Shown here one piece after another: positions 1-8,005 of a stretch of DNA of 64,000 nucleotides. The notes under the pieces were generated by a model. The model was not told the DNA's origin. It ran no database searches and saw only the letters and a program-made list of their open reading frames with translations. Position numbers and translations under genes: made by a program. Within the stretch, counting starts at the first letter, position 1. The number at the start of each line of letters is the position of its first letter. Origin of the DNA: Streptosporangium sandarakinum (lineage in GTDB: Bacteria > Actinomycetota > Actinomycetes > Streptosporangiales > Streptosporangiaceae); assembly GCF_013409935.1 (NCBI RefSeq), contig NZ_JACCCO010000001.1, positions 4,030,001 to 4,094,000 of the forward strand, in the 5' to 3' direction.

Positions 1-79
1 CGGTCGTGGAGAAGAAGAGCTCGTCGGAGCCGATGACCTGCTCCGTGCCTTCGGGCATGGTCAACGTAGTGAGGCTCAT
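1..79 (-). CDS. PAS-domain protein, N-terminal fragment (runs off window edge)
   Basis: Only the first 26 codons are inside the window, read on the minus strand from the ATG at 79-77. A purine-rich ribosome site (GAGAGGTG) lies a few bases upstream. The peptide includes IGSDELFFSTT, which resembles the start of actinobacterial PAS proteins of the aerotaxis-receptor type, where this stretch leads into a PAS sensor fold. The assignment rests on this short resemblance alone, so treat the function as tentative. The upstream region (80-200) carries TTCGAA repeats and an inverted repeat that may control it. Confidence 0.5.
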   Translation of the reverse strand, partial: MSLTTLTMPEGTEQVIGSDELFFSTT

Positions 80-131
80 CGCCCACCTCTCGGTTCGTCT
101 GCCGAGAAGGACGCCCGGCGGGTCTGCTGTC

Positions 132-162
132 TTCGAAACCTTCGAAATGCTACCGACGGTAG
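132..162. promoter_or_regulatory. Paired TTCGAA repeats plus CTACC-GAC-GGTAG inverted repeat upstream of the PAS gene
   Basis: TTCGAA occurs at 132-137 and again at 141-146, separated by ACC, and is followed by the inverted repeat CTACC (150-154) GAC GGTAG (158-162). They sit 53-83 bp upstream of the minus-strand PAS start and about 300 bp upstream of the NmrA-like gene, so they most likely belong to the PAS gene. The 388-bp gap 80-467 otherwise shows no convincing gene. Confidence 0.35.
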
Positions 163-467
163 TGGAAGCCCTGTTCCCCGGGCGGTCCGTGACCGCTCGG
201 GATATGTCTTGATCTGCGCCGATGCCGTGAGTGGGGATGTTCTCCCGGTGGCCCTGCGTAGCCGTCGTGCGGTGCGTCCAGGTCGTGTGTCCCCGCGGAG
301 CCGTCCGGCGTGCGCCCCGGGCCGCGCCGGCGGGACGGTCGGACGTCCCCGGCCGGTCCCGTGGAACGATTCCTCCGGCCGGTCGCGCGAGGTGAATGAG
401 GAAAGAATCCTTCCGCATTGCCTCGTATGTTCTTCGTTGTCAGCCCAGACGAGCGGAGGAGACCGCA

Positions 468-1289
468 ATGACGTTTCTCGTGACCGGAGCGACCGGAACC
501 GTCGGCCGCCACATCGTGGACGAGCTCGTCCGGGACGGCCGGCGGGTGCGCGCCCTGACCCGCGACCCGGGCCGGGCCGCCATGCCCGCCGGGGTGGAGG
601 TCGTGGCCGGTGACCTCACCGTGACGGACAGCCTGGTGTCCGCGTTCGACGGGGTCACCGGGGTTCATCTGATCAACTTCGGCGGGGACGACTACGGGCT
701 GCTGCGGAACGGCCGGGAGATCGCCGAGTTGGCGGTCAAGGCGGGTGTGCGCCGGGTCACCGTCCTGGGCGGCTGGGACCAGGGCACGCTGGAGCCCGCC
801 GTACGGGCCGCCGGCCTGGAGTGGACCTTCGTGTGCCCGACCGAGTTCATGTCCAACGCGTTGGGGTGGGCCGAGCCGATCCGCACCGAGGGGGTGGTGC
901 GCGAGCCGTTCGGCGACGCGACCACCGCCATGGTCCACGAGGCCGACATCGCGGCCGTGGCCGCCAGGGCGCTGGTGGAGGACGGCCACGCGGGCAGGAC
1001 GTACGGCCTGACCGGTCCCGAGCGGTTGTCCATCCGGGACAAGGTCCGCGTCATCGGTGAGATGATCGGCCGGCCCGTCGGGTTCGTCGAGCTGACCGAG
1101 GAGCAGGCGCGCGAGCGGATGGCCGCCGAGGGGCAGCCGCAGGAGCTGATCGACTTCCTCATCGGCGTGTTCGCCAACGTGCCGGAGGAGCCCAACATCG
1201 TCAACGACACCGTGGAGCGGGTCACCGGCCGCCCGGCGCGCACGTTCGCCCGGTGGGTCGCCGAGCACGCCGACGCCTTCCGCCCCTGA
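468..1289 (+). CDS. NmrA-like NAD(P)-binding protein (atypical short-chain dehydrogenase)
   Basis: This 273-residue cytosolic protein starts at the ATG at 468, preceded by GGAGGA seven bases upstream; the frame is open further upstream but without a ribosome site. The Rossmann glycine motif GATGTVG is at residues 7-13. The rest follows the NmrA/SDR5 pattern: acidic residue after beta-2, a DLTV segment near residue 50, and a C-terminal substrate half. These proteins act as NAD(P)H-dependent reductases or redox-sensing regulators; the classical Tyr-x3-Lys catalytic pair is not obvious, so the exact role is open. It is a single gene ending in a convergent intergenic region with the minus-strand gene that follows. 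Confidence 0.85.
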   Translation: MTFLVTGATGTVGRHIVDELVRDGRRVRALTRDPGRAAMPAGVEVVAGDLTVTDSLVSAFDGVTGVHLINFGGDDYGLLRNGREIAELAVKAGVRRVTVLGGWDQGTLEPAVRAAGLEWTFVCPTEFMSNALGWAEPIRTEGVVREPFGDATTAMVHEADIAAVAARALVEDGHAGRTYGLTGPERLSIRDKVRVIGEMIGRPVGFVELTEEQARERMAAEGQPQELIDFLIGVFANVPEEPNIVNDTVERVTGRPARTFARWVAEHADAFRP

Positions 1290-1296
1290 CGGGCGT

Positions 1297-1376
1297 CCGG
1301 ACGCGACTCGCCATCCGGCCTGGGAACCGTCCGGGCGGGAATCGCCGCCCGGACGCGACTCGCCGTCCGGCCGGGA
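1297..1376. terminator. Duplicated hairpin-containing repeat between convergent genes
   Basis: A near-identical 28-29-bp sequence occurs at 1297-1325 and 1349-1376 (shared core GGACGCGACTCGCC). Between them a perfect 10-bp stem, GTCCGGGCGG (1329-1338) with CCGCCCGGAC (1345-1354) and a 6-base loop, can form. It sits between the stops of two convergent genes and probably terminates both; there is no T-tract, as is common in high-GC actinobacteria. Confidence 0.55.
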
Positions 1377-1377
1377 G

Positions 1378-1995
1378 TCACCGCCCGGACGGCTCCCAGG
1401 CCGGGGAGCGGCCGAGCATGCCGAGGATCACCTCGAAGCGGGAGGCGTCCGCGGGGGCGGCCAGGCCCGGCCGGAACGCCGAGCCCGGGGCGAGGCGCCG
1501 CTCGTCGTCCGGGATCGCCAGGGCGATCGGCCAGGCGGCCTCCACCAGGTCCGCGTCCGGGGTGAAGGGGACGCCGAGCGAGCGGGCGACGTCCCAGCCG
1601 TGCACGAGGTAGTCGATGAAGTGGAAGCCGATGGCCTGGGGCGCGGGGAACACCGCTCCCTCCCCGAACTCGGCCAGGGCGAAGGCGCGGTCCGGCACGC
1701 CGTCCGCGGCGAACGCCGCCGTCACCCGCTCGGCGGCCTCGACGTAGGCGGAGACGGCGCCGGCGCCGGGCGGACCGACCCGCCACACCTCCGGGTCGGC
1801 CCCGTGGCCCTCGGCCGCGGCGGCGAAACCGTGGTGCTGGGCGGTCATGTGGGCGAGCAGGTCCCCCAGTGTCCACCCCTCGCACGGCGTCGGTCGCGCG
1901 AGGTCGGCGGCCGACGCCCCGGCGACCAGGTCCATGCTCGCCCGGACCGCGCGCTCGTCCAGCTGCCGGATGTCCACGGCTTCTCTGATGTCCAC
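1378..1995 (-). CDS. TIGR03086-type metal-binding protein (DinB/maleylpyruvate isomerase-like fold)
   Basis: About 205 residues, probably started at the GTG at 1995-1993, which has GGGGG just upstream; a TTG at 2007 is in frame but lacks a ribosome site. The PCEGWTLGDLLAHM motif followed by a conserved DYLVHGWDVA segment are the hallmarks of the TIGR03086 / mycothiol-dependent maleylpyruvate isomerase N-terminal family, in which the histidines of LAHM and LVHGWD bind a divalent metal in a four-helix bundle. Substrate unknown; members are often thiol (mycothiol) S-transferases. The gene is divergent from a MarR regulator with a shared 80-bp control region carrying a clear operator, so it is probably the regulator's target. 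Confidence 0.8.
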   Translation of the reverse strand: MDIREAVDIRQLDERAVRASMDLVAGASAADLARPTPCEGWTLGDLLAHMTAQHHGFAAAAEGHGADPEVWRVGPPGAGAVSAYVEAAERVTAAFAADGVPDRAFALAEFGEGAVFPAPQAIGFHFIDYLVHGWDVARSLGVPFTPDADLVEAAWPIALAIPDDERRLAPGSAFRPGLAAPADASRFEVILGMLGRSPAWEPSGR

Positions 1996-2012
1996 GGTTG
2001 CCCCCAAAAGAA

Positions 2013-2050
2013 ATAAGCAGATGCTTATAATCTACAGGGGCTTATCATCT
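2013..2050. promoter_or_regulatory. MarR-type operator: ATAAGCA-GA-TGCTTAT palindrome plus direct repeat
   Basis: A perfect 7-2-7 inverted repeat lies at 2013-2028. Its right half begins a direct repeat GCTTATAATCT (2023-2033) / GCTTATCATCT (2040-2050), 17 bp apart, so a second half-site is present. The site lies in the divergent region between the TIGR03086 gene (minus) and the MarR gene (plus), just upstream of the MarR -10 box TATAGT (2059-2064). This is the expected place for autorepression and joint control. Confidence 0.75.
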
Positions 2051-2072
2051 GTCAAACGTATAGTGGGATGCC

Positions 2073-2531
2073 GTGACGGACCGCCCCGACCTGGCCGCGA
2101 TGTTCCTCCCGCTGACCCGGGCGCTGATCGACGCCGAGCGGCCCGTGCTGGCCGAGCACGACCTGTCGATGTGGGCGTACGGCGTCCTGCTGGCGCTGGA
2201 GGAGGGGCCGCTGCGCACCCAGGCCGCGCTCGCGCAGTCCATCGGCGCGGACAAGACGCGCATCATCGGGGTGCTCGACGACCTCCAGCGCAGAGGGCTC
2301 ATCGAGCGGGTCCCCGACCCCGCCGACCGGCGCGCCCGCCTCCTGTCACTGACCGCCGAGGGTCGCCGGCTGCGCGACTCCGCGCAGGCGGGCATCCGCC
2401 GCCGGGAGGAGCGCCTGCTGGCGCGCCTGCCCGAGGGCGACCGCGAGGGTTTCCTGCGGGCCCTGCGCGCGCTCGCCGCCCTGCCCCCCCACGAGATCAC
2501 GGACCCCCCTCCTGAGGTCACGGACCCCTGA
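2073..2531 (+). CDS. MarR-family transcriptional regulator
   Basis: A 152-residue winged-helix regulator. The central region (QAALAQSIGADKTRIIGVLD) is the helix-turn-helix, followed by DLQRRGLIERVPDPADRR, the wing typical of MarR proteins, and a C-terminal dimer helix. It acts as a dimer on palindromic operators and is normally released by phenolic or oxidative ligands. The GTG start at 2073 lies 8 nt after the -10 box TATAGT (2059-2064) with no ribosome site, so the transcript is probably leaderless. It very likely controls the divergent TIGR03086 gene through the 2013-2050 operator. The protein ends in a repeated proline/threonine-rich tail (DPPPEVTDP). Confidence 0.88.
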   Translation: MTDRPDLAAMFLPLTRALIDAERPVLAEHDLSMWAYGVLLALEEGPLRTQAALAQSIGADKTRIIGVLDDLQRRGLIERVPDPADRRARLLSLTAEGRRLRDSAQAGIRRREERLLARLPEGDREGFLRALRALAALPPHEITDPPPEVTDP

Positions 2532-2545
2532 AACGGGACGGCGAG

Positions 2546-2579
2546 CGCGCCGGCGCCCTGAGCGCCCGTGGCCGGCGCG
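2546..2579. terminator. Hairpin between convergent MarR and dioxygenase genes
   Basis: CGCGCCGGC (2546-2554) pairs perfectly with GCCGGCGCG (2571-2579) around a 16-base loop, directly between the two convergent stops. It is a plausible bidirectional terminator without a T-tract. Confidence 0.5.
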
Positions 2580-3425
2580 TCAGACGCGCTGCCACAGAGC
2601 AGGGACGTTCGGGGGCTCCCACCCGGCGTAGGCCGTGTGCGCCTGGATGCACCGGTAGGTGACGTCGCCGTAGGTGACCTGGTCGCCGGCCCGGTAGTTC
2701 GTCCCGGCCTTCCAGGTCCCGCCCCCGTTCGGCGGCGGGGTGATCGTCGGGGTCGGGCTCGGGCTGGGCGCGGCGACGTTGAGCACGAAGTCGAACGTCG
2801 CCTCCCTGCCCGACCCGACCGTGCGCACGGTCATGAGCAGAGCCGGGTTGTAGATCGTGTCGGTGTTGTTGCGGGGCTCACCGGGGAAGTAGAGCTGGGT
2901 GGTGAGCACCGGCCCGTTCGGCGCCTGGACCTTGACGTGGATGTGCCTGGTCCGGCCGGGGTACAGGCCCGGCACGATCGTGGTGAGCCGGAAGGCGCCC
3001 TGCGCGTCGCTGAACTGGTGGCCGCGGAAGGTGTAGCCCGTGTTGTCGTAGGCGCCGTTGTTGTCGGCCTGCCAGAAGTCCAGCAGCGCCCCTGCGATCG
3101 GGCGGCACGAGCGGCCGAACACGTATCCGCTGACGGTCAGCGGGACACCCGGCGTGCCGGGCCCGGCCAGTGAGGTCCGCAGCGGTGAGCCGGGCTTGAA
3201 GTAGGGGCCCTCGATCTGCTCGATCGTCGGGGCGTCGCCGTCGTCGCAGGCCGGGGTGAGGGGGAGCGGACCGTCCGTCACGGCGCTCGCCGGCGCCGTG
3301 GCCCGGCCGACCAGCAGCGGGGCGGCCGGTACGGCGACGAGGGCGGCCTTCAGCAGCGTCTTGCGGCTGATGCCCCCGCCTCCGTTCTCCTCGGCGTTCT
3401 CGGGTCGGGTGTTCTCGGCGTCCAC
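2580..3425 (-). CDS. Secreted intradiol ring-cleavage dioxygenase fused to a CBM5/12 module
   Basis: 281 residues from the GTG at 3425, chosen because GAGGAGG sits five bases upstream. Residues 1-47 form an export signal: SRKTLLK is a Tat-like variant followed by a hydrophobic stretch and an Ala-rich cleavage region. Residues about 65-220 are the intradiol dioxygenase fold; the four non-haem Fe(III) ligands can be placed at Y75 (EGPYF), Y155, H161 and H163 (RHIHVKV). A Pro/Thr linker (221-236) leads to a C-terminal CBM5/12-like domain (237-281) with three Trp. The extracellular enzyme would cleave catechol-type aromatics released from lignin while tethered to polymer. The closest precedent I know is SACTE_2871 of Streptomyces sp. 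SirexAA-E, which has the same architecture. Single gene with no catabolic neighbours. Confidence 0.87.
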   Translation of the reverse strand: MDAENTRPENAEENGGGGISRKTLLKAALVAVPAAPLLVGRATAPASAVTDGPLPLTPACDDGDAPTIEQIEGPYFKPGSPLRTSLAGPGTPGVPLTVSGYVFGRSCRPIAGALLDFWQADNNGAYDNTGYTFRGHQFSDAQGAFRLTTIVPGLYPGRTRHIHVKVQAPNGPVLTTQLYFPGEPRNNTDTIYNPALLMTVRTVGSGREATFDFVLNVAAPSPSPTPTITPPPNGGGTWKAGTNYRAGDQVTYGDVTYRCIQAHTAYAGWEPPNVPALWQRV

Positions 3426-3860
3426 GGTGGCCTCCTCGGGGGGTCGGGGAAACATGCCTCGCGTCCGGGCGGGCCCGCCTGCCCTGGCGGCACGCCGTAC
3501 GGCCTGCCGGACGCGCCCGGCGCCGGAGGCCGGTCCGGACCGGCCCGGGTGTGACGGGGCCGTACGGTGACCGCGGGCCGGTCCGGACCCGGCGCTCCGG
3601 GTCGCCCCCAAGCTGTCATCGACTCCGGGGCCGGAGAACCCCACGATTTTGCATAACGTCGCCATATGCAGCCCCCGGCGGCGCCCTTCAGCGCCGCACG
3701 GCCTCGCCACGGGCAGCGCCGTGAGCGGCGTCCCTCTCGCCCGCCCGCGGCACGGCCGACCGTTCCCCTGCTGGGTTTCAAATCATTTTGGTTATTTCAT
3801 GCCCGGTGTTCGTTTTCGGAGCGGCCGGGAACGCTAGCCGGACGACGAGAGGAGACCGAA

Positions 3861-4235
3861 GTGGAATACAAGGAGTTCGTCCAGACGGTCGCCGACCGCA
3901 CGGTCCTGACGCGTGAGGAGGCGGCGGACCTCACCCGCGCGGTGATGCGGACGCTCGGCACCCGGCTGAGCTCCGGCGAGGCGCGCTACCTCGCCGAACG
4001 GCTGCCGGACTCCCTCGGGGAGCTCATCCCGGCAGAGGGCAGGAGCGAGCAGTTCGGGCTCGACGACTTCATCACGCGGGTGGCCCGGCACGCCGGCCTG
4101 AACACCGAGGCGGCCACCGAGGGCGTCCGGGCCGTCCTGAGGGTCCTCCGCGAGACCGTCAGCGACGAGGTCTTCGGCCACGTCGCCTCGCAGCTCCCCG
4201 GCGGCTTCGAGCGGATGGCCGGCTCCGCGACCTGA
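3861..4235 (+). CDS. DUF2267 protein
   Basis: A 124-residue soluble helical protein. The GTG start at 3861 is backed by GAGGAGACC upstream; the longer open frame lacks a ribosome site. The sequence (YKEFVQTVADRTVLTREEAADLTRAV then two more similar helical units) matches DUF2267, which in actinobacteria often lies near hydrophilic stress-response genes. Two or three repeated helix-turn units with the pattern L.xR....A.L.LxAVLxxL can be seen. Function unknown. The next gene (GH15) is in the same direction but 275 bp away. Confidence 0.8.
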   Translation: MEYKEFVQTVADRTVLTREEAADLTRAVMRTLGTRLSSGEARYLAERLPDSLGELIPAEGRSEQFGLDDFITRVARHAGLNTEAATEGVRAVLRVLRETVSDEVFGHVASQLPGGFERMAGSAT

Positions 4236-4351
4236 CGGCCCGCGCCGGGCGACCGCCCCACCTTCCCTACCTGCGGTTTCATGCCTAAAGTAGTGATAAG
4301 GGCGTTCGTGATCAGCCGCTTCGGCCCGGCCTGCCGTACCGGTTGATCCCG

Positions 4352-4393
4352 GCGACGCCGTACGGGCGACGCCGTACGGGCGACGCCGTACGG
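4352..4393. repeat. Three tandem 14-bp repeats, each holding the palindrome CCGTACGG
   Basis: The unit GCGACGCCGTACGG occurs three times head to tail (4352-4365, 4366-4379, 4380-4393), with a further CCGTACGG about 20 bp on. They lie in the 275-bp gap upstream of the GH15 gene. See the findings for the window-wide excess of this palindrome. Confidence 0.85.
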
Positions 4394-4510
4394 GCGGTGC
4401 CACTCCGGCCCGCGCCGTACGGACGGGCCGCCGGGGTCCGCCCGGACGGCGGGCCCGCCCGAACGAGTCCCCGGGGAACGAGCGAGTCCCCGGGGAGAGC
4501 GGGGGCATCC

Positions 4511-6433
4511 ATGACGACCGACCCGCCGCTGGGCGCCGGGCTCTACGAGTTCTCCCCCTTCCCGCACATCGCGGACTACGCGTTCCTGTCCGACTGCGAG
4601 TCCACCGCGCTCGTGGCGCCGAGCGGGAACGTCGAATGGCTGTGCCTGCCGAGGATGGACTCGCCCAGCGTGTTCGCCGCCGTGCTGGACCGGGACGCCG
4701 GGGGGTTCCGGATCGGCCCGACCGACCTCAGGGTGCCCTCCGCGCGCCGGTATCTGCCCGGCACCATGGTGCTGGAGACGAGCTGGGGCTCGCCGACCGG
4801 CTGGATCGTGGTGCGCGACGCGCTGCTCATGGGCCCGTGGCACCACGAGGACGAGCTGTCGCACACCCACCGCAGGGCCCCGACCGACTACGACGCCGCC
4901 CACGTGCTGCTCCGCACGGTGCGCTGTGTCAGCGGGGAGATGCAGGTCACCCTCGACTGCGAGCCGGTGTTCGACTACGGCCGCAGGCCGGCCCGGTGGG
5001 ACTACACCGGCCAGAACTACCACCAGGGCGTCGCCCGCGCCGACGGGACCGATCTGGAGCTCACGCTGACCACGGACATGCGCCTGGGGTTCGAGAAGGC
5101 GCGGGCCAAGGCCCGCACCCTGCTCCGGGAGGGCGAGACACGGTTCTGCGCGCTCTCCTGGACCGCCCACGAGCCGCCCCGCACCTTCGAGGACGCGTAC
5201 GGCAGGCTCGTGTGGACCGCCCATCACTGGCAGCACTGGCTCGCCAGGGGCAACTTCCCCGACCACCCGTGGCGCGGGTTCCTGGAACGCAGCGCCCTCA
5301 CCCTCAAGGGCCTGACCTTCGCCCCGTCCGGCGCGCTGGTCGCGGCGGCGACGACGTCCCTGCCCGAGACCCCGGGCGGGGAGCGCAACTGGGACTACCG
5401 CTACACCTGGATCCGCGACTCCACCTTCGCGCTCTGGGGCCTGTACACCCTCGGGTTCGACTGGGAGGCCGAGGACTTCTTCGCCTTCATCGCCGACGTC
5501 GCCGAGCGCGACAGCGAGCTCCAGGTGATGTACGGCGTCGATGGGGAGCGCGACCTGAGGGAGCACGTCATCGAGCGGCTGGGCGGCTACGAGGGGGCCA
5601 GGCCGGTCCGGGTGGGCAACGCCGCCTACAAACACCGCCAGAACGACGTCTGGGGCGCCGTCCTGGAGTCCTTCTACATCCACACCCGGTCCCGGGACCA
5701 CCTCGACGAGCGGATCTGGCCGGTCCTGAAACGTCAGGTGCAGTCGGCCATCAAGTACTGGCGGGAGCCCGACCGCGGCATCTGGGAGGTGCGCGGCGAG
5801 TGCCGGCACTTCACCTCCTCCAAGGTCATGTGCTGGGTGGCGGTCGACCGGGGCGCGCGGCTCGCCCGGCTCCGCGACGACCCGAAGCTGGCCGAGGAGT
5901 GGCGGGCGGTGGCCGACGAGATCCACGCGGACGTGTGCGCCCACGGCGTCAGCGAGCGGGGGACCTTCCGGCAGCACTACGGCACCGATGTGCTGGACGC
6001 GTCGCTGCTGCTCATCCCGCTCCTGAGGTTCCTGCCGCCGACCGACCCCCGGGTGCGCGCCACGGTGCTGGCCATCGCCGACGACCTGACCCTCGACGAC
6101 CTCGTGCTGCGCTACGACCCCAAGGAGACCGACGACGGCATGGCCGCGGAGGAGGGGGCCTTCACGATCTGCTCGTTCTGGCTGGTGTCGGCGCTGGTGG
6201 AGATCGGGGAGTACACCCGGGCCCGCAAGCTCTGCGAGAAGGTGCTGTCCTTCGCCAGCCCGCTGGGCCTCTACGCCGAGGAGCTCGACCCCTACAGCGG
6301 GCGCCACCTGGGGAACTATCCCCAGGCGTTCACCCACCTCGCGCTGATCAACGCGGTCATCCACATCATCCGGGCGGAGCGGCGGCACGTCACCGAGAAA
6401 ATGTGGCAGACCTCCGAGACGGAACCACTATGA
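4511..6433 (+). CDS. Glycoside hydrolase family 15 protein (glucoamylase/trehalase-like)
   Basis: 640 residues from the ATG at 4511 (GGGGG upstream), close to the usual 600-670 of bacterial GH15 proteins. It has the N-terminal super-sandwich domain (ADYAFLSDCESTALVAPSG, then the W-L-C-L-P-R-M-D-S-P block) and the (alpha/alpha)6 barrel with RNWDYRYTWIRDSTF, the QNDVWG region and the late AEEGAFTICSFWLV segment that holds a catalytic acid in this family. No signal peptide, so cytoplasmic. Such enzymes hydrolyse alpha-linked glucosides; in mycobacteria and streptomycetes the relatives include trehalases. Its last 44 bases overlap the end of the opposite-strand Usp gene. Confidence 0.9.
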   Translation: MTTDPPLGAGLYEFSPFPHIADYAFLSDCESTALVAPSGNVEWLCLPRMDSPSVFAAVLDRDAGGFRIGPTDLRVPSARRYLPGTMVLETSWGSPTGWIVVRDALLMGPWHHEDELSHTHRRAPTDYDAAHVLLRTVRCVSGEMQVTLDCEPVFDYGRRPARWDYTGQNYHQGVARADGTDLELTLTTDMRLGFEKARAKARTLLREGETRFCALSWTAHEPPRTFEDAYGRLVWTAHHWQHWLARGNFPDHPWRGFLERSALTLKGLTFAPSGALVAAATTSLPETPGGERNWDYRYTWIRDSTFALWGLYTLGFDWEAEDFFAFIADVAERDSELQVMYGVDGERDLREHVIERLGGYEGARPVRVGNAAYKHRQNDVWGAVLESFYIHTRSRDHLDERIWPVLKRQVQSAIKYWREPDRGIWEVRGECRHFTSSKVMCWVAVDRGARLARLRDDPKLAEEWRAVADEIHADVCAHGVSERGTFRQHYGTDVLDASLLLIPLLRFLPPTDPRVRATVLAIADDLTLDDLVLRYDPKETDDGMAAEEGAFTICSFWLVSALVEIGEYTRARKLCEKVLSFASPLGLYAEELDPYSGRHLGNYPQAFTHLALINAVIHIIRAERRHVTEKMWQTSETEPL

Positions 6434-7235
6434 CCGTGCACGGCGCCTCGCGCAGCAGCGCCTGGCAGACCACGCCGAGGGGCAGCTCCACCGGGTCGTC
6501 GTCCCCGAAGTCGCCGATCACCACCAGGGCGGCGTCCTCGGCCGCCCGGTGCAGCAGCCGCGTGTAGGGGCGGGAGTCCACGGTGCTCTCGACCTCCACC
6601 CCGGGATACTTCTCCTCCCACACCGAGATGTCGCAGTAGAAGCGCTTGGCGAACGGCTTGGGGTCGTCGGTGCCCGCCGGGCACAGGCAGAACGCGGACA
6701 GCGGCACGCGCCTGATCCGTGCCGCCTCGAACGCGACCTTCAGCTCGCCCCGCTCCATGTGGGTGCTCTCCACACCCACCACCACGCGGCCCTCGCGCGG
6801 CCGGCGGAGGTTCTTGACGACCGCCACCGGGCAGTAGGCGTGCGCGGCGAGCTGCGCGGCGGTCGAGCCGATGCGCAGCTCCTCGAAACCGCCTGCTCCG
6901 CGCTGGCCGACCACCACCAGATCGGCGGCGGCCGCCTCGGCCAGCAGGGTGGCGGCGGGCGAGCCCATGTCGAGACGTCCCCTGACGTCCAGCCGCGGCG
7001 CCAGCCCCCGGGCGAGGTCGACCCCCCGGTCGAGGACGTACCGGCCCATGTGCGCCAGGACGTCCATCGTCGCGGGATCGACGAAGTTCACGGGGTACGG
7101 CTGCCGCCAGACGTGGCAGACGGACAGCGGGACGAACCGCATCCGCGCTTCCTCGACGGCCCAGCGCACCGCCTGCTCACTCGCCTCCGAGCCGTCGTAT
7201 CCGACGACGATCAGACCTTCGTCACGTGCCCGCAT
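6390..7235 (-). CDS. Tandem universal stress protein (two Usp domains)
   Basis: 281 residues made of two Usp domains. The first (residues about 7-140) starts IVVGYDGSEASEQAV and contains the ATP-binding pattern G-2x-G-9x-G-S/T (GQRGAGGFEELRIGST). The second (about 148-280) starts VVVGVESTHMERGEL, and its nucleotide motif is degenerate (GDFGDDDPVELPLGVV), so only one half probably binds ATP. Cytosolic; tandem Usp proteins are induced under hypoxia, stationary phase or stress in actinobacteria. ATG at 7235; a second ATG is five bases upstream out of frame. It is convergent with, and overlaps by 44 bp, the GH15 gene. Confidence 0.9.
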   Translation of the reverse strand: MRARDEGLIVVGYDGSEASEQAVRWAVEEARMRFVPLSVCHVWRQPYPVNFVDPATMDVLAHMGRYVLDRGVDLARGLAPRLDVRGRLDMGSPAATLLAEAAAADLVVVGQRGAGGFEELRIGSTAAQLAAHAYCPVAVVKNLRRPREGRVVVGVESTHMERGELKVAFEAARIRRVPLSAFCLCPAGTDDPKPFAKRFYCDISVWEEKYPGVEVESTVDSRPYTRLLHRAAEDAALVVIGDFGDDDPVELPLGVVCQALLREAPCTVIVVPSRRSATFSR

Positions 7236-7446
7236 GGCATCCCCCGCCCCGCTGTATGTCCCCTCTCTCTATGTTTGCCCCGTTTGCTGGTTATGGCGAG
7301 CATCGGGTCGGGAGACGCGCCTGGCGCGGCCGGCGCCGGGCATGGAGGCGCGCCGGCCGTGGCGGATGCCGGGCACGGAGACGCGGAGGATCAGGGGAAA
7401 GGGCCGGCCGCGGCCGGGAGGGGGACCGGCCGGAAGGGGGGCCGGA

Positions 7447-7773
7447 TCAGGCGCGCACCATCGCGGCCTGCTCCGCGGGCGAACGCTCCTCCCGGGGACG
7501 GCCCTGCGGGCCGGACTCCGGTGCGGCGTCCCCCTCGGCGGAACCGGGCCGCTGCGGCCCGGCCTGCGTGGAACCCGCCTGCTCGGGACGGCCCTGATCC
7601 GGGCGGGCGGCCTCGGCGGGGGCCGCCGTGGCGTGGGCGGCGTCCGCGGCGGATCGGCAGGCGCAGTATCCGTTCGCCACGATCAGCCGGGCTCGCTGCG
7701 CCGTGTAGGCACGCGCGTCCGCGGCGGGCGGGACACCGTTGCAGGTGGCGCAGACAACGGGCTGACGATCCAT
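7447..7773 (-). CDS. Small hypothetical protein, CxxC head and disordered tail
   Basis: 108 residues with a good ribosome site (AGGAAGG) before the ATG at 7773. The first 40 residues are compact and contain CATC (residues 8-11) and CAC about 30 residues on, so a small zinc knuckle or redox pair is possible. The remaining 65 residues are Ala/Pro/Gln/Glu/Gly-rich and probably disordered. I do not recognise a family. It stands alone, flanked by about 200 bp on each side with no other gene. Confidence 0.6.
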   Translation of the reverse strand: MDRQPVVCATCNGVPPAADARAYTAQRARLIVANGYCACRSAADAAHATAAPAEAARPDQGRPEQAGSTQAGPQRPGSAEGDAAPESGPQGRPREERSPAEQAAMVRA

Positions 7774-8005
7774 GGGCGGGATTCCTTCCTGAGGGGGCCG
7801 CCGGACGATGAAGACCCGATCGGCTGACTGCTCCTGCCCAGAGGAGAAGGAGTGAATCTCCCTGTCGGGACTTCCATCGTACTTCGTGTCATAGAGCGAT
7901 CATGCGGATACGGAAAGCGATCTTGGGGTGTTCGTCGCGCCTCCGGGGGAGAACTCCCGTCACTATAGGGTTTTTCCGAAACAGCGGGTGAACTAGTGTT
8001 CGATT

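Noticed and set aside
3986-6388. 800-residue minus-strand open frame across DUF2267 and GH15
   Set aside because: Antisense to two genes with clear family motifs; its composition (Gly/Val/Asp-rich with His-rich runs) is the typical shadow of high-GC coding on the opposite strand.
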